This document shows positions 49,205 to 56,534 of a stretch of 56,534 nucleotides of DNA, piece after piece. Position numbers and translations under genes: made by a program. Below the pieces are notes generated by a model. That model was not told the DNA's origin, ran no database searches, and saw nothing but the letters and a program-made list of their open reading frames with translations. The DNA comes from an uncultured Aquimarina sp. (lineage in GTDB: Bacteria > Bacteroidota > Bacteroidia > Flavobacteriales > Flavobacteriaceae): the NCBI GenBank assembly GCA_947493495.1, contig CANLRN010000021.1:1-56534 (forward strand), given 5' to 3'. Position 1 is the first letter of the stretch. Every line of letters starts with the position of its first letter.

Positions 49205-51835
49205 CTATTTTAAATTATCAAGACTAGATTTTAGAGTAGTAATTTTTGCCATAGCATCAGCTTCTTTCTTGCGTTCATTTGCTATTACTTGTTCAGGAGC
49301 ATTATTTACAAAACGTTCATTCTGTAGTTTCTTTTGAACAGATTTTAAAAATCCTTCTGTATACGTTAATTCATCTGTAAGTTTCTTAATCTCTTCTTCC
49401 ACATTTATTGTTCCCGAAATTGGCACGAAATACTCATTCGACTTTACTCTAAAAGAAATAACTCCTTCCATTTTCTTACTTACATAACGTAATGAAGAAA
49501 TATTACCTAGCTTTGAAATAACTGGATCAAAACTCGTATCAGTACTTTCATTATTCAATACTGACAATTCTATAGTTTCTTTAAAAGCTATATTTTTTTC
49601 TTTACGGATCGTTCTTATCCCTGAAATCACATCCGCAGCCAATTCAAATTTTTTGACTACATCTTCATTTATAGAAGTTATTAAAGGCCATTTAGAAATA
49701 ATCAAGGCTTCTTCTGGCTTTCTATCTGTTATCTGCTGCCATATTTCTTCAGAAATAAAAGGAACAAAAGGATGTAATATTTTAAGGTTATCTTCTAAAA
49801 TAGCAATCACATCTTGATATGTTTTAATATCAATGGGAGATTGATACGCTGGTTTAATCATTTCTAACAACCAACCACAAAAATCATCCCATATCAGCTT
49901 ATAGGTTGTCATTAATGCATCGCTAATTCTATATTTAGTATAATTATTTTCGAGTTCTACCAGTGCTTTCTGAAATTTTGATCTATACCAATCAATAGCT
50001 ATAGCAGAAGCTTCTGGTTGGGATATATTTTGATCTATATCCCAGCCTAAGACTAGCTTAGAGGCATTAAAAATTTTATTAACAAAAGCACTCCCTTGTT
50101 TGCATAAATCTTCATCAAACATTAAATCATTTCCTGCGGGGGAGCTTAGTAACATCCCTACTCTGATACCATCAGCACCATATTGATCAATTAAATCTAA
50201 TGGATCGGGTGAGTTGCCAAGAGATTTAGACATTTTACGCCGCTGTTTATCTCTTACAATACCCGTTAGATACACGTTGGTAAATGGTTTTTCACCTCTA
50301 TATTCATATCCCGCAATAATCATACGAGCAACCCAAAAGAAAAGTATTTCTGGAGCGGTTACTAGATCATTTGTAGGGTAGTAATACTTGATCTCTTTAT
50401 TATCAGGTTCTAGTATACCATTAAAAACACTCATTGGCCATAACCATGATGAGAACCAAGTATCTAATGCATCAGGATCTTGTCTTAGATCCATATCTGT
50501 TAAGGAAGTGTTTCCCATTTTTTCTTTGGCCAATACTAAAGCTTCTTCCCTACTCTCTGCAACTACAAAATCTTCTTTACCATCGCCATAGAAATATGCC
50601 GGAATCTGGTGCCCCCACCATAATTGACGAGAGATATTCCAGTCTCTCACATTCTCCATCCAATAGCGATAGGTATTGATAAATTTTTCGGGAACTAGGT
50701 GTACATCTTTATCCAAAACTGCATCTAATGCTGGTTTTGCTAAATCTTTCATTTTTAAAAACCACTGATCACTCAATTTCGGTTCAATAACAGCTTTAGT
50801 ACGCTCGCTGGTTCCTACCTTATTCAGGTGTGTTTCTGTTTTTTCTAAAGCACCAATACTTTCTAGTTCCTTTACAATCTCTTTGCGAACTACAAAACGG
50901 TCTTTACCTTCATAATGCATTCCGAAAGAATTAAGTGTTGCATCATCATTAAAAATATCAATTACTTCTAGTTGATGCTTATCACCTAAAGTCTTATCAT
51001 TTGGATCATGTGCTGGTGTAACTTTAAGGCAACCAGTACCAAACTCCATATCTACATATTCATCTTCTATAATAGCAATACTTCTATTTACTATGGGTAT
51101 AATCGCTTTTTTACCCTTAAGATGTGTAAAACGTTCATCATTAGGGTTTATACAGATTGCTGTATCTCCCATAATTGTCTCAGGACGAGTTGTAGCAATG
51201 GTTAATGTATCTTTACTTCCTTCAATTTTATATGTAAGATAATATAGGTTTCCTTGTTTTTCTTCATAGATCACTTCTTCATCAGATAAAGTAGTTTTAG
51301 CTTCAGGATCCCAATTTACCATTCGATATCCTCTATAAATCAGTCCTTTATTATATAAATCCACAAAAACTTTGAGTACAGAAGCAGACAAATTGTCATC
51401 CATAGTAAATGCTGTACGCTGCCAATCGCAAGAAGCTCCTAATTTTTTTAATTGTTCTAGGATAATTCCTCCATGTTTATGGGTCCATTCCCAGGCATGC
51501 TCAAGAAATTCTTCTCTAGTAAGATCATTTTTATCTATCCCTTCTTCTTTAAGCTTAGCTACCACTTTGGCTTCTGTAGCAATAGAGGCATGGTCTGTAC
51601 CAGGAACCCAGCAAGCATTATATCCATTGAGCCTAGCCCTTCTTATCAAAACATCCTGAATCGTATTATTAAGCATGTGTCCCATATGCAACACACCTGT
51701 TACATTTGGTGGGGGAATCACAATTGTATAAGCTTCTCTTTCATCAACCTCTGAATGGAAATAATTATTATCCATCCAGTAGTTATACCACTTTTTCTCT
51801 ACCGATTTTGCATCATATTTGCCTGATAAAGCCAT
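49205..51835 (-). CDS. valS: Valyl-tRNA synthetase
   Basis: Charges tRNA-Val and edits mischarged threonine. I place the start at the ATG at 51835 (product opens [20 protein letters not shown]); a longer frame begins at a TTG overlapping the promoter box. The 876-residue class I enzyme has [15 protein letters not shown] (HIGH region), the editing domain, KMSKSLGNS, the tRNA-binding anticodon domain and a C-terminal coiled coil. It converges with the sensor gene over 16 bp and diverges from the DUF1573 gene. Confidence 0.97.
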   Translation of the reverse strand: MALSGKYDAKSVEKKWYNYWMDNNYFHSEVDEREAYTIVIPPPNVTGVLHMGHMLNNTIQDVLIRRARLNGYNACWVPGTDHASIATEAKVVAKLKEEGIDKNDLTREEFLEHAWEWTHKHGGIILEQLKKLGASCDWQRTAFTMDDNLSASVLKVFVDLYNKGLIYRGYRMVNWDPEAKTTLSDEEVIYEEKQGNLYYLTYKIEGSKDTLTIATTRPETIMGDTAICINPNDERFTHLKGKKAIIPIVNRSIAIIEDEYVDMEFGTGCLKVTPAHDPNDKTLGDKHQLEVIDIFNDDATLNSFGMHYEGKDRFVVRKEIVKELESIGALEKTETHLNKVGTSERTKAVIEPKLSDQWFLKMKDLAKPALDAVLDKDVHLVPEKFINTYRYWMENVRDWNISRQLWWGHQIPAYFYGDGKEDFVVAESREEALVLAKEKMGNTSLTDMDLRQDPDALDTWFSSWLWPMSVFNGILEPDNKEIKYYYPTNDLVTAPEILFFWVARMIIAGYEYRGEKPFTNVYLTGIVRDKQRRKMSKSLGNSPDPLDLIDQYGADGIRVGMLLSSPAGNDLMFDEDLCKQGSAFVNKIFNASKLVLGWDIDQNISQPEASAIAIDWYRSKFQKALVELENNYTKYRISDALMTTYKLIWDDFCGWLLEMIKPAYQSPIDIKTYQDVIAILEDNLKILHPFVPFISEEIWQQITDRKPEEALIISKWPLITSINEDVVKKFELAADVISGIRTIRKEKNIAFKETIELSVLNNESTDTSFDPVISKLGNISSLRYVSKKMEGVISFRVKSNEYFVPISGTINVEEEIKKLTDELTYTEGFLKSVQKKLQNERFVNNAPEQVIANERKKEADAMAKITTLKSSLDNLK

Positions 51836-51865
51836 ACTTTGGTCTGATTTTTGATTTTTAGATTG

Positions 51866-51873
51866 CAAAAGTA
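51866..51873 (-). promoter_or_regulatory. Candidate -7 box for valS
   Basis: The reverse strand reads TACTTTTG 30 nt before the valS ATG, which supports the start at 51835. The nearest TTG is 14 nt further out, closer than usual. Confidence 0.45.
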
Positions 51874-51961
51874 ATTATTATAAATGACAACCTGAAAGTC
51901 TTTTATGATTTTGAAGTTGGATAAAAAGTAAGTACTTTTACAGTATATAAAAACCTACGTT

Positions 51962-52366
51962 ATGAAAAAAATAATGACGATTTTATTTATAGGAGTTCTT
52001 GGTGTAAACATACAAGCACAAGATACTAAAGCACAAATAGAATTTAAATCAGAGGTAATTGATTATGGAGAAATCGCTAAAGGTAGCGATGGTGTTCGCG
52101 AGTTCGAATTTACCAATACAGGAGATTCTCCACTAATTATTTCTAGAGTATATTCTAGTTGCGGATGTACAATTCCTAAAAAACCAGAAGATCCGATTGC
52201 TCCTGGAGCTACAGGTGTTATAGAAGTTAAATATGATACCAAAAGAGTTGGACCTATTCGTAAAACAATAACCGTATATTCTAATGCTGAGGAATCTACC
52301 AAAGCTATTAAGATTAAAGGTAACGTATTAGATAACTCGAAGAGTATTCTAGAAAAACAGAATTAA
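51962..52366 (+). CDS. DUF1573 secreted protein
   Basis: A 134-residue protein with a signal peptide (about 1-19, ending IQAQ) followed by one DUF1573 domain, an Ig-like fold related to MSP/ASPM-Hydin modules: FEFTNTGDSPLIISRVYSSCGC, and PGATGVIEVKYDTK. It is common in Bacteroidota and its function is unknown. It stands alone and shares a strong bidirectional hairpin with the convergent protease gene. Confidence 0.92.
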   Translation: MKKIMTILFIGVLGVNIQAQDTKAQIEFKSEVIDYGEIAKGSDGVREFEFTNTGDSPLIISRVYSSCGCTIPKKPEDPIAPGATGVIEVKYDTKRVGPIRKTITVYSNAEESTKAIKIKGNVLDNSKSILEKQN

Positions 52367-52390
52367 AATAACAGTAATTAAATAGTTAAA

Positions 52391-52424
52391 GAGGTTTTGC
52401 ATTATCTGCAAAACCTCTTTTTTA
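52391..52424. terminator. Bidirectional terminator between convergent genes
   Basis: A perfect 10-bp stem GAGGTTTTGC / GCAAAACCTC (52391-52400 and 52408-52417) with T residues to the right and A residues to the left. It serves DUF1573 and probably also the protease gene. Confidence 0.85.
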
Positions 52425-53804
52425 TATAACTCTTTTTAGATAAAATATGTAAGTAATAATTACTCCCAATCGATTCACCTTTATCTTGATTCTTTTCCCT
52501 TCTCCTTCATAAAATAGATTGTTTATATCTGATAATTTATAGCGTTCTGCCAATTTTCCATTGATTTGAATAATTTCATCTCCACTCTTAAGTCCTGCAA
52601 TAGCTGCAGGTGAATCTGGTCTAACATCAGAGATTTCATATCTAGGCACTAAATCATAGCCAAAATTATTGATATTTGCTTTCAGTACATGTATCGCTAT
52701 TTCTCCTGCCTCTTTCGATAAGAAATTTAAAGAAGGCCGATTAAAACCTTTATCAATCTTAATACGACTCTCAGAAACCTTAAGGCCAGTATGCTGGATA
52801 GTAAGACCACTCATATTATAGAAAAAGGGTTTCGAAAAATAATTGTTTTTCTTAAATGATATTTTACGATTAGGATAATCAACAATAAGGTTAAATCTTT
52901 TTAGAATACCACCACCAATCGAGCCTTGCCTCCGATCTGTTGCTATCTCCTTTACATATACAGAATCAGGAAAAGAAGCAGTAACTTCTTTCATCATAAA
53001 ATCTCCTATAGCCAACTCTTCTATCTTCGTTTTTTTTCCATAGATATCACCATTAAAACCTCTTCCCAAAAACGCTTCAAAAAAATGATCTGGCACTACA
53101 ATATTCTTCTTTTTTTCTTCGAATAACCATAATGCAGAGCTGGATCCAGAATCTATCAAAAGATTAATAGGTACACTATTATCTTTAGTTGTATAGCTTG
53201 CCTTAACTAGGGGCCTTTTTTGATTATTCGAAAAATCTAAATCGGTAACAAAGCATTTTTTGCACTTTTTATACGTATGAGATGCAGGATCATTTATTTT
53301 TATCGTTTTTTTAGTATAATTGATCTCTAAAATAAACTCTTTAAAAAAATCATACCCTATGATTCCATGAATAGGGAAACCCATTCTTGGAGAAAAGTTA
53401 ATAGATTCATCAAACACCAAATATACAGTATGTTTATTATTATAAGACTCGCCTATTTGCAATGTGTTTTCCTGTGATTTAATAGCTTCTACTGGTTCAT
53501 CATCTCCTAGCCCTCTCAACACTATTTTGGTAGTATTATTTAATTCTATAGATTCTGTATCGGCCAGACTAAAAAGAATTGTAGATCCTACACCTGTATC
53601 TAATATAAATGATAATTGCACCCCATTTAATTCTACAGGTATCACAATTAGGTTATTTACTAATGTAAACTTTATTTTATCGCTTTTTACACCATAAGGT
53701 AGCTTAAAATTTTGCTGGGCCTCTAGTATAGGTGCACATAAGAAAAATAGAATTAGTAATTTTTTTTTAAGAAAATGGTAAAAATCTAAGCTTAAAATCT
53801 CCAT
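52422..53804 (-). CDS. Two-domain aspartyl protease with PDZ domain
   Basis: A 460-residue exported protein (hydrophobic segment about 13-30). Two retropepsin-like halves are visible: the first with FILDTGVGSTILF, the second with LLIDSGSSSALW, in which the usual Thr is replaced by Ser. A PDZ domain at the C-terminus begins VRPDSPAAIAGLKSGDEIIQ. It is probably a periplasmic protease or regulated inhibitor-like protein. The two DTG/DSG motifs suggest an intramolecular dimer. Substrates are unknown. It is divergent from the aminotransferase gene. Confidence 0.85.
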   Translation of the reverse strand: MEILSLDFYHFLKKKLLILFFLCAPILEAQQNFKLPYGVKSDKIKFTLVNNLIVIPVELNGVQLSFILDTGVGSTILFSLADTESIELNNTTKIVLRGLGDDEPVEAIKSQENTLQIGESYNNKHTVYLVFDESINFSPRMGFPIHGIIGYDFFKEFILEINYTKKTIKINDPASHTYKKCKKCFVTDLDFSNNQKRPLVKASYTTKDNSVPINLLIDSGSSSALWLFEEKKKNIVVPDHFFEAFLGRGFNGDIYGKKTKIEELAIGDFMMKEVTASFPDSVYVKEIATDRRQGSIGGGILKRFNLIVDYPNRKISFKKNNYFSKPFFYNMSGLTIQHTGLKVSESRIKIDKGFNRPSLNFLSKEAGEIAIHVLKANINNFGYDLVPRYEISDVRPDSPAAIAGLKSGDEIIQINGKLAERYKLSDINNLFYEGEGKRIKIKVNRLGVIITYIFYLKRVI

Positions 53805-53909
53805 TACGATAAATATAAAGAAATACTCAAAAAAATTATAACAATATATAACCTAAATCATAAATATTTTAAGAAATTTACAGCTACATTCTAAAATTAG
53901 TCAGGAACA

Positions 53910-55139
53910 ATGCCTGTAGTATCAAGAAAGGGAAGAGCTATGCCCGAATCCCCGATTCGTAAATTAGCTCCTTATGCAGAAAAAGCTGCAAAAGAAGGAA
54001 AACATATTTTTCATCTTAATATTGGGCAACCCGATATAAAAACGCCTGTCGAAGCCTTAGATGCAGTAAGAAATCACAAACTGGATATTCTTGCTTATAG
54101 CCATTCTGCAGGTTTTGAAAGTTTTAGAAAAAAGCTTGCTGGTTATTATGCTAAGCACGACATTACCATTACTTCTGATGATATTTTAGTGACCACTGGA
54201 GGTAGTGAAGCTTTGATATTTACTATGGGGAGTATAACTGACCCTGGAGACGAAATCATAGTACCAGAACCATTTTATGCCAATTATTACAGTTTTTCTA
54301 CCCAGTCTACTGTAAAAGTAGTTCCTGTAATTTCTAAAATCGATGATGGATTCGCATTACCATCTATCAAAAATTTTGAAAAACTCATCACTCCAAAAAC
54401 AAAAGCTATTCTTATATGCAACCCTGGTAACCCAACTGGATATCTATATAGTAAAGAAGAGATTAAGCAATTATCAGCATTAGCTACCAAATATGATTTA
54501 TTTTTAATTTCTGATGAAGTATATAGAGAATTCGTGTATGATAATTCAGAACATTATTCAATATTACAAGAAAAAGAACTTAAGGATCATGCAATTGTAG
54601 TAGATTCAGTATCTAAAAGATACAGTATGTGTGGTGCTAGAATTGGCTGTATAGTAAGTAAAAATAAGAATGTTATGGAGACTGCTATGAAATTTGCACA
54701 AGCAAGACTAAGCCCTCCTACTCTTGCTCAAATTGCGAGTGAAGCTGCTCTAGACGCACCAGAATCTTATTATAAAAACACTGTAGCTAAATACAAACAA
54801 AGAAGGAATACCTTAATTGAAGGATTAAGACGTATCCCAGGTGTTAAAGTTGCTATACCACAAGGAGCATTTTACTGCATTGCAGAATTACCTGTAATAG
54901 ATGCAAATCATTTTGCTACATGGCTTTTAGATGAATTCCATGTAGATAAACAAACTGTTATGGTTGCTCCTGCTTCTGGGTTTTACTCAAGCCCAAATGA
55001 AGGACTAAATCAAGTACGGATTGCATATGTTTTAAATAGAAGAGATCTAAAAAAAGCAATAGCTATCCTTGCTGTAGCGCTAGAGAAATATGCTACTGTA
55101 GAACCCCTTATCGTTGAAGAATCTAATTATAGCACTTAA
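53910..55139 (+). CDS. PLP-dependent class I/II aminotransferase
   Basis: A 409-residue pyridoxal-phosphate enzyme of the aspartate aminotransferase fold type I. Motifs are VTTGGSEAL, CNPGNPTGYLYS, ISDEVYREF and SVSKRYSMCGARIG with the Schiff-base lysine near residue 236. Substrate specificity (aspartate, alanine, aromatic or other) cannot be read from sequence. It begins a pair with murB, only 5 bp apart. Confidence 0.92.
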   Translation: MPVVSRKGRAMPESPIRKLAPYAEKAAKEGKHIFHLNIGQPDIKTPVEALDAVRNHKLDILAYSHSAGFESFRKKLAGYYAKHDITITSDDILVTTGGSEALIFTMGSITDPGDEIIVPEPFYANYYSFSTQSTVKVVPVISKIDDGFALPSIKNFEKLITPKTKAILICNPGNPTGYLYSKEEIKQLSALATKYDLFLISDEVYREFVYDNSEHYSILQEKELKDHAIVVDSVSKRYSMCGARIGCIVSKNKNVMETAMKFAQARLSPPTLAQIASEAALDAPESYYKNTVAKYKQRRNTLIEGLRRIPGVKVAIPQGAFYCIAELPVIDANHFATWLLDEFHVDKQTVMVAPASGFYSSPNEGLNQVRIAYVLNRRDLKKAIAILAVALEKYATVEPLIVEESNYST

Positions 55140-55144
55140 AAAAA

Positions 55145-56161
55145 ATGCTGAATATAGTAATCAACAAATCCCTAAAAAAATATAATACATTTGGAATTGA
55201 TGTAGTTGCTTCTGAATATGTGAAAATTACTTCTGAAAAAGAACTGATTGACATACTTGCCACATATAGGACTAAAAAAATATTTATCCTCAGTGGAGGA
55301 AGTAATATGTTACTTACTAAAAATATAGAAGCATTAGTCATACATATTGCTATAAAAGGGATATCTGTAGAGACAGTATCCAATAATTCGGTTTTAGTAT
55401 CTGCATATGCAGGAGAAAATTGGCATGATTTTGTTCAATATTGTATCCAAAAAAATTATGGAGGCATCGAAAATTTATCTCTAATTCCTGGTTACGTTGG
55501 AAGTGCTCCGATACAAAATATTGGTGCATATGGTGTAGAACTTAAAGACACATTTGTCAATTGCGAAGCTATAGAAATTGCATCAGGTGTAAAGAAGATA
55601 TTCACTACTACTGATTGTAAATTCGGATACAGAAATTCTATCTTTAAGAATGAATTAAAAGGAAAATATATTATCACCAAAGTTACTTTTAGACTAACAA
55701 GTATATCACACACACTCAACACCAGCTATGGCGCTATCGAAAAAGCATTAGCAGAAAAAAACATTGAAACACCAAGTATAAAACATATTGCTGATGCGGT
55801 CATTCAAATCCGAAAAAGCAAATTACCAGACCCATCAAAAATTGGAAACAGTGGGAGTTTTTTTAAAAACCCAGTGATTAGCTCTCAACATTTCTCTGAC
55901 GTGCAAAAATCTTATCCGAATATGCCGTCCTATACAATAGATGAACATTACAGTAAGGTGCCTGCTGGTTGGCTTATTGATCAATGTGGGTTTAAAGGTA
56001 AAAGATGGGGAGATGCTGGAGTACATAAAAAACAAGCTTTAGTGATTGTTAATTATGGTAATGCTAGTGGCCAAGAATTACTTGAACTCTCTATAACAAT
56101 TCAAAAAAAAGTATTTGATACATTTGGCATTCGATTAGAAACTGAAGTAAACATTATTTAG
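55145..56161 (+). CDS. murB: UDP-N-acetylenolpyruvoylglucosamine reductase
   Basis: FAD enzyme that reduces UDP-GlcNAc-enolpyruvate to UDP-MurNAc in peptidoglycan synthesis. The 338-residue protein has the FAD-binding LSGGSNMLLT, the loop IPGYVGSAPIQNIGAYGVE and the conserved GNSGSFFKNPVI, where Ser is the expected proton donor. Length matches the type I (E. coli-like) enzyme. It follows the aminotransferase by 5 bp and is probably cotranscribed. Confidence 0.96.
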   Translation: MLNIVINKSLKKYNTFGIDVVASEYVKITSEKELIDILATYRTKKIFILSGGSNMLLTKNIEALVIHIAIKGISVETVSNNSVLVSAYAGENWHDFVQYCIQKNYGGIENLSLIPGYVGSAPIQNIGAYGVELKDTFVNCEAIEIASGVKKIFTTTDCKFGYRNSIFKNELKGKYIITKVTFRLTSISHTLNTSYGAIEKALAEKNIETPSIKHIADAVIQIRKSKLPDPSKIGNSGSFFKNPVISSQHFSDVQKSYPNMPSYTIDEHYSKVPAGWLIDQCGFKGKRWGDAGVHKKQALVIVNYGNASGQELLELSITIQKKVFDTFGIRLETEVNII

Positions 56162-56386
56162 TCTCGTTTTAATAACCACATCTTATTTAAGGTTTTTCTA
56201 TAGCATACTTTGTAAAGTTTTTCATCAAAATAATATTCATTTTCGCTATTTCCATTACGTTTGTTTACTGCAAAGTTGTCAATGATTCCTTTTGCCTTAC
56301 ATTGATCTATGAGGTTTTGGGAATCAAACCCTGCATCAGCATTTAAAAACAAACCATCATCAGATATATCGGAGTGACTTATTTTG
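56158..56386 (-). pseudogene. Truncated DDE transposase remnant (IS4/IS5-like)
   Basis: An open frame of about 75 residues with a DDE-transposase core: LFLNADAGFDSQNLIDQCKA, FAVNKRNGNSENEYYFDEKLYK. The motif after the second Asp matches IS4/IS5-type enzymes. The frame has no proper ATG upstream; reading back it opens directly after the repeat at 56388-56480. Both ends of the gene are missing, and the 3' end after YK looks changed. It is a remnant, not a working gene. Confidence 0.65.
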
Positions 56387-56387
56387 A

Positions 56388-56500
56388 TATTCTTATAAAT
56401 TGTCTATAACGGAAATATGGGAATTTCGTGGTTTTCTAATTTTTTAAACAAAAATTACCTTACCCAAGAAAAATATTGGGCGTCTTCATTAATTTATTTA
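56388..56500 (-). repeat. Second, partial copy of the 17.5-kb element
   Basis: On the minus strand it reads similar to the right-hand 95 bp of the attC-like element, including CCACGAAATTCC and CGTTATAGACAATTTA. The match stops directly before the transposase fragment, so a recombination or insertion joint may lie here. It also contains a small CCCAA / TTGGG hairpin. The rest may continue past the window end. Confidence 0.55.
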
Positions 56501-56534
56501 TGAGAAGTCGAAAAGAGTACCATTGCTTTTGCTT

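Overview
The window looks like chromosome from a marine-type member of the Flavobacteriaceae (Bacteroidota), possibly close to Aquimarina. This rests on low GC, promoter boxes of the TAnnTTTG type, two proteins with type IX secretion (T9SS) C-terminal sorting domains, a TonB-plug protein with MG2-like domains, a roughly 480-residue GAPDH with an N-terminal extension, a monomeric isocitrate dehydrogenase and familiar housekeeping gene neighbours. The genus is inference only. I saw no rRNA, tRNA, CRISPR array or prophage.

Layout. 0.1-7.3 kb is a cell-envelope block: RluD-type pseudouridine synthase and a PASTA protein on the minus strand, divergent ddl and coaD, then a lysozyme-fold protein and the overlapping minus-strand set dapF, GNAT acetyltransferase, mltG. 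7.4-16.1 kb holds housekeeping genes on the plus strand: HtrA protease, gap, a coiled-coil membrane protein, trmD, rplS and icd, with a 1.07-kb gene-free gap between rplS and icd. 16.2-20.6 kb is an accessory patch: two secreted hydrolases, a small gene apparently broken by a frameshift, a Crp-type regulator and a small membrane protein, interspersed with folded repeats. 20.7-23.3 kb carries a DUF1800/DUF1501 pair. 24.5-30.7 kb carries an LCM-like methyltransferase, a secreted SMP-30-like protein, and a tightly packed minus-strand set: SulP transporter, Lgt-like membrane protein, a COG1964/Tes-like radical SAM enzyme and a 72-residue membrane protein. 31.2-39.1 kb has a large secreted beta-helix protein, an M14 carboxypeptidase lipoprotein and an MG2/TonB-plug protein. 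39.8-56.2 kb returns to housekeeping: NUDIX, pyrE, birA, rsfS, ftsH, a phospholipid set (LUD, cdsA, psd, acyl-CoA-binding protein), a sensor protein without an ATPase domain, valS, DUF1573, a two-domain aspartyl protease with PDZ, an aminotransferase and murB. The right edge has a transposase remnant.

How the genes work together. ddl, dapF, murB, mltG and the PASTA protein all concern peptidoglycan. trmD, rplS, rsfS, valS and the pseudouridine synthase concern translation. cdsA, psd and the acyl-CoA-binding protein concern phospholipids. The secreted beta-helix protein, M14 peptidase, SMP-30 protein and serine hydrolases fit a polymer-degrading lifestyle.

Most interesting points: (1) the radical SAM / Lgt-like / small membrane protein set, whose enzyme resembles the family containing archaeal tetraether lipid synthase; (2) a 161-bp folded element at 17.5 kb with attC-like ends, whose right half recurs at 56.4 kb against a truncated transposase; (3) a series of long imperfect palindromes in gene-free stretches, the best being about 165 bp at 24.0 kb; (4) a sensor-kinase-like protein ending after its histidine helix; (5) pyrE and a NUDIX gene starting 7 bp apart, with the pyrE promoter box over the NUDIX start codon.
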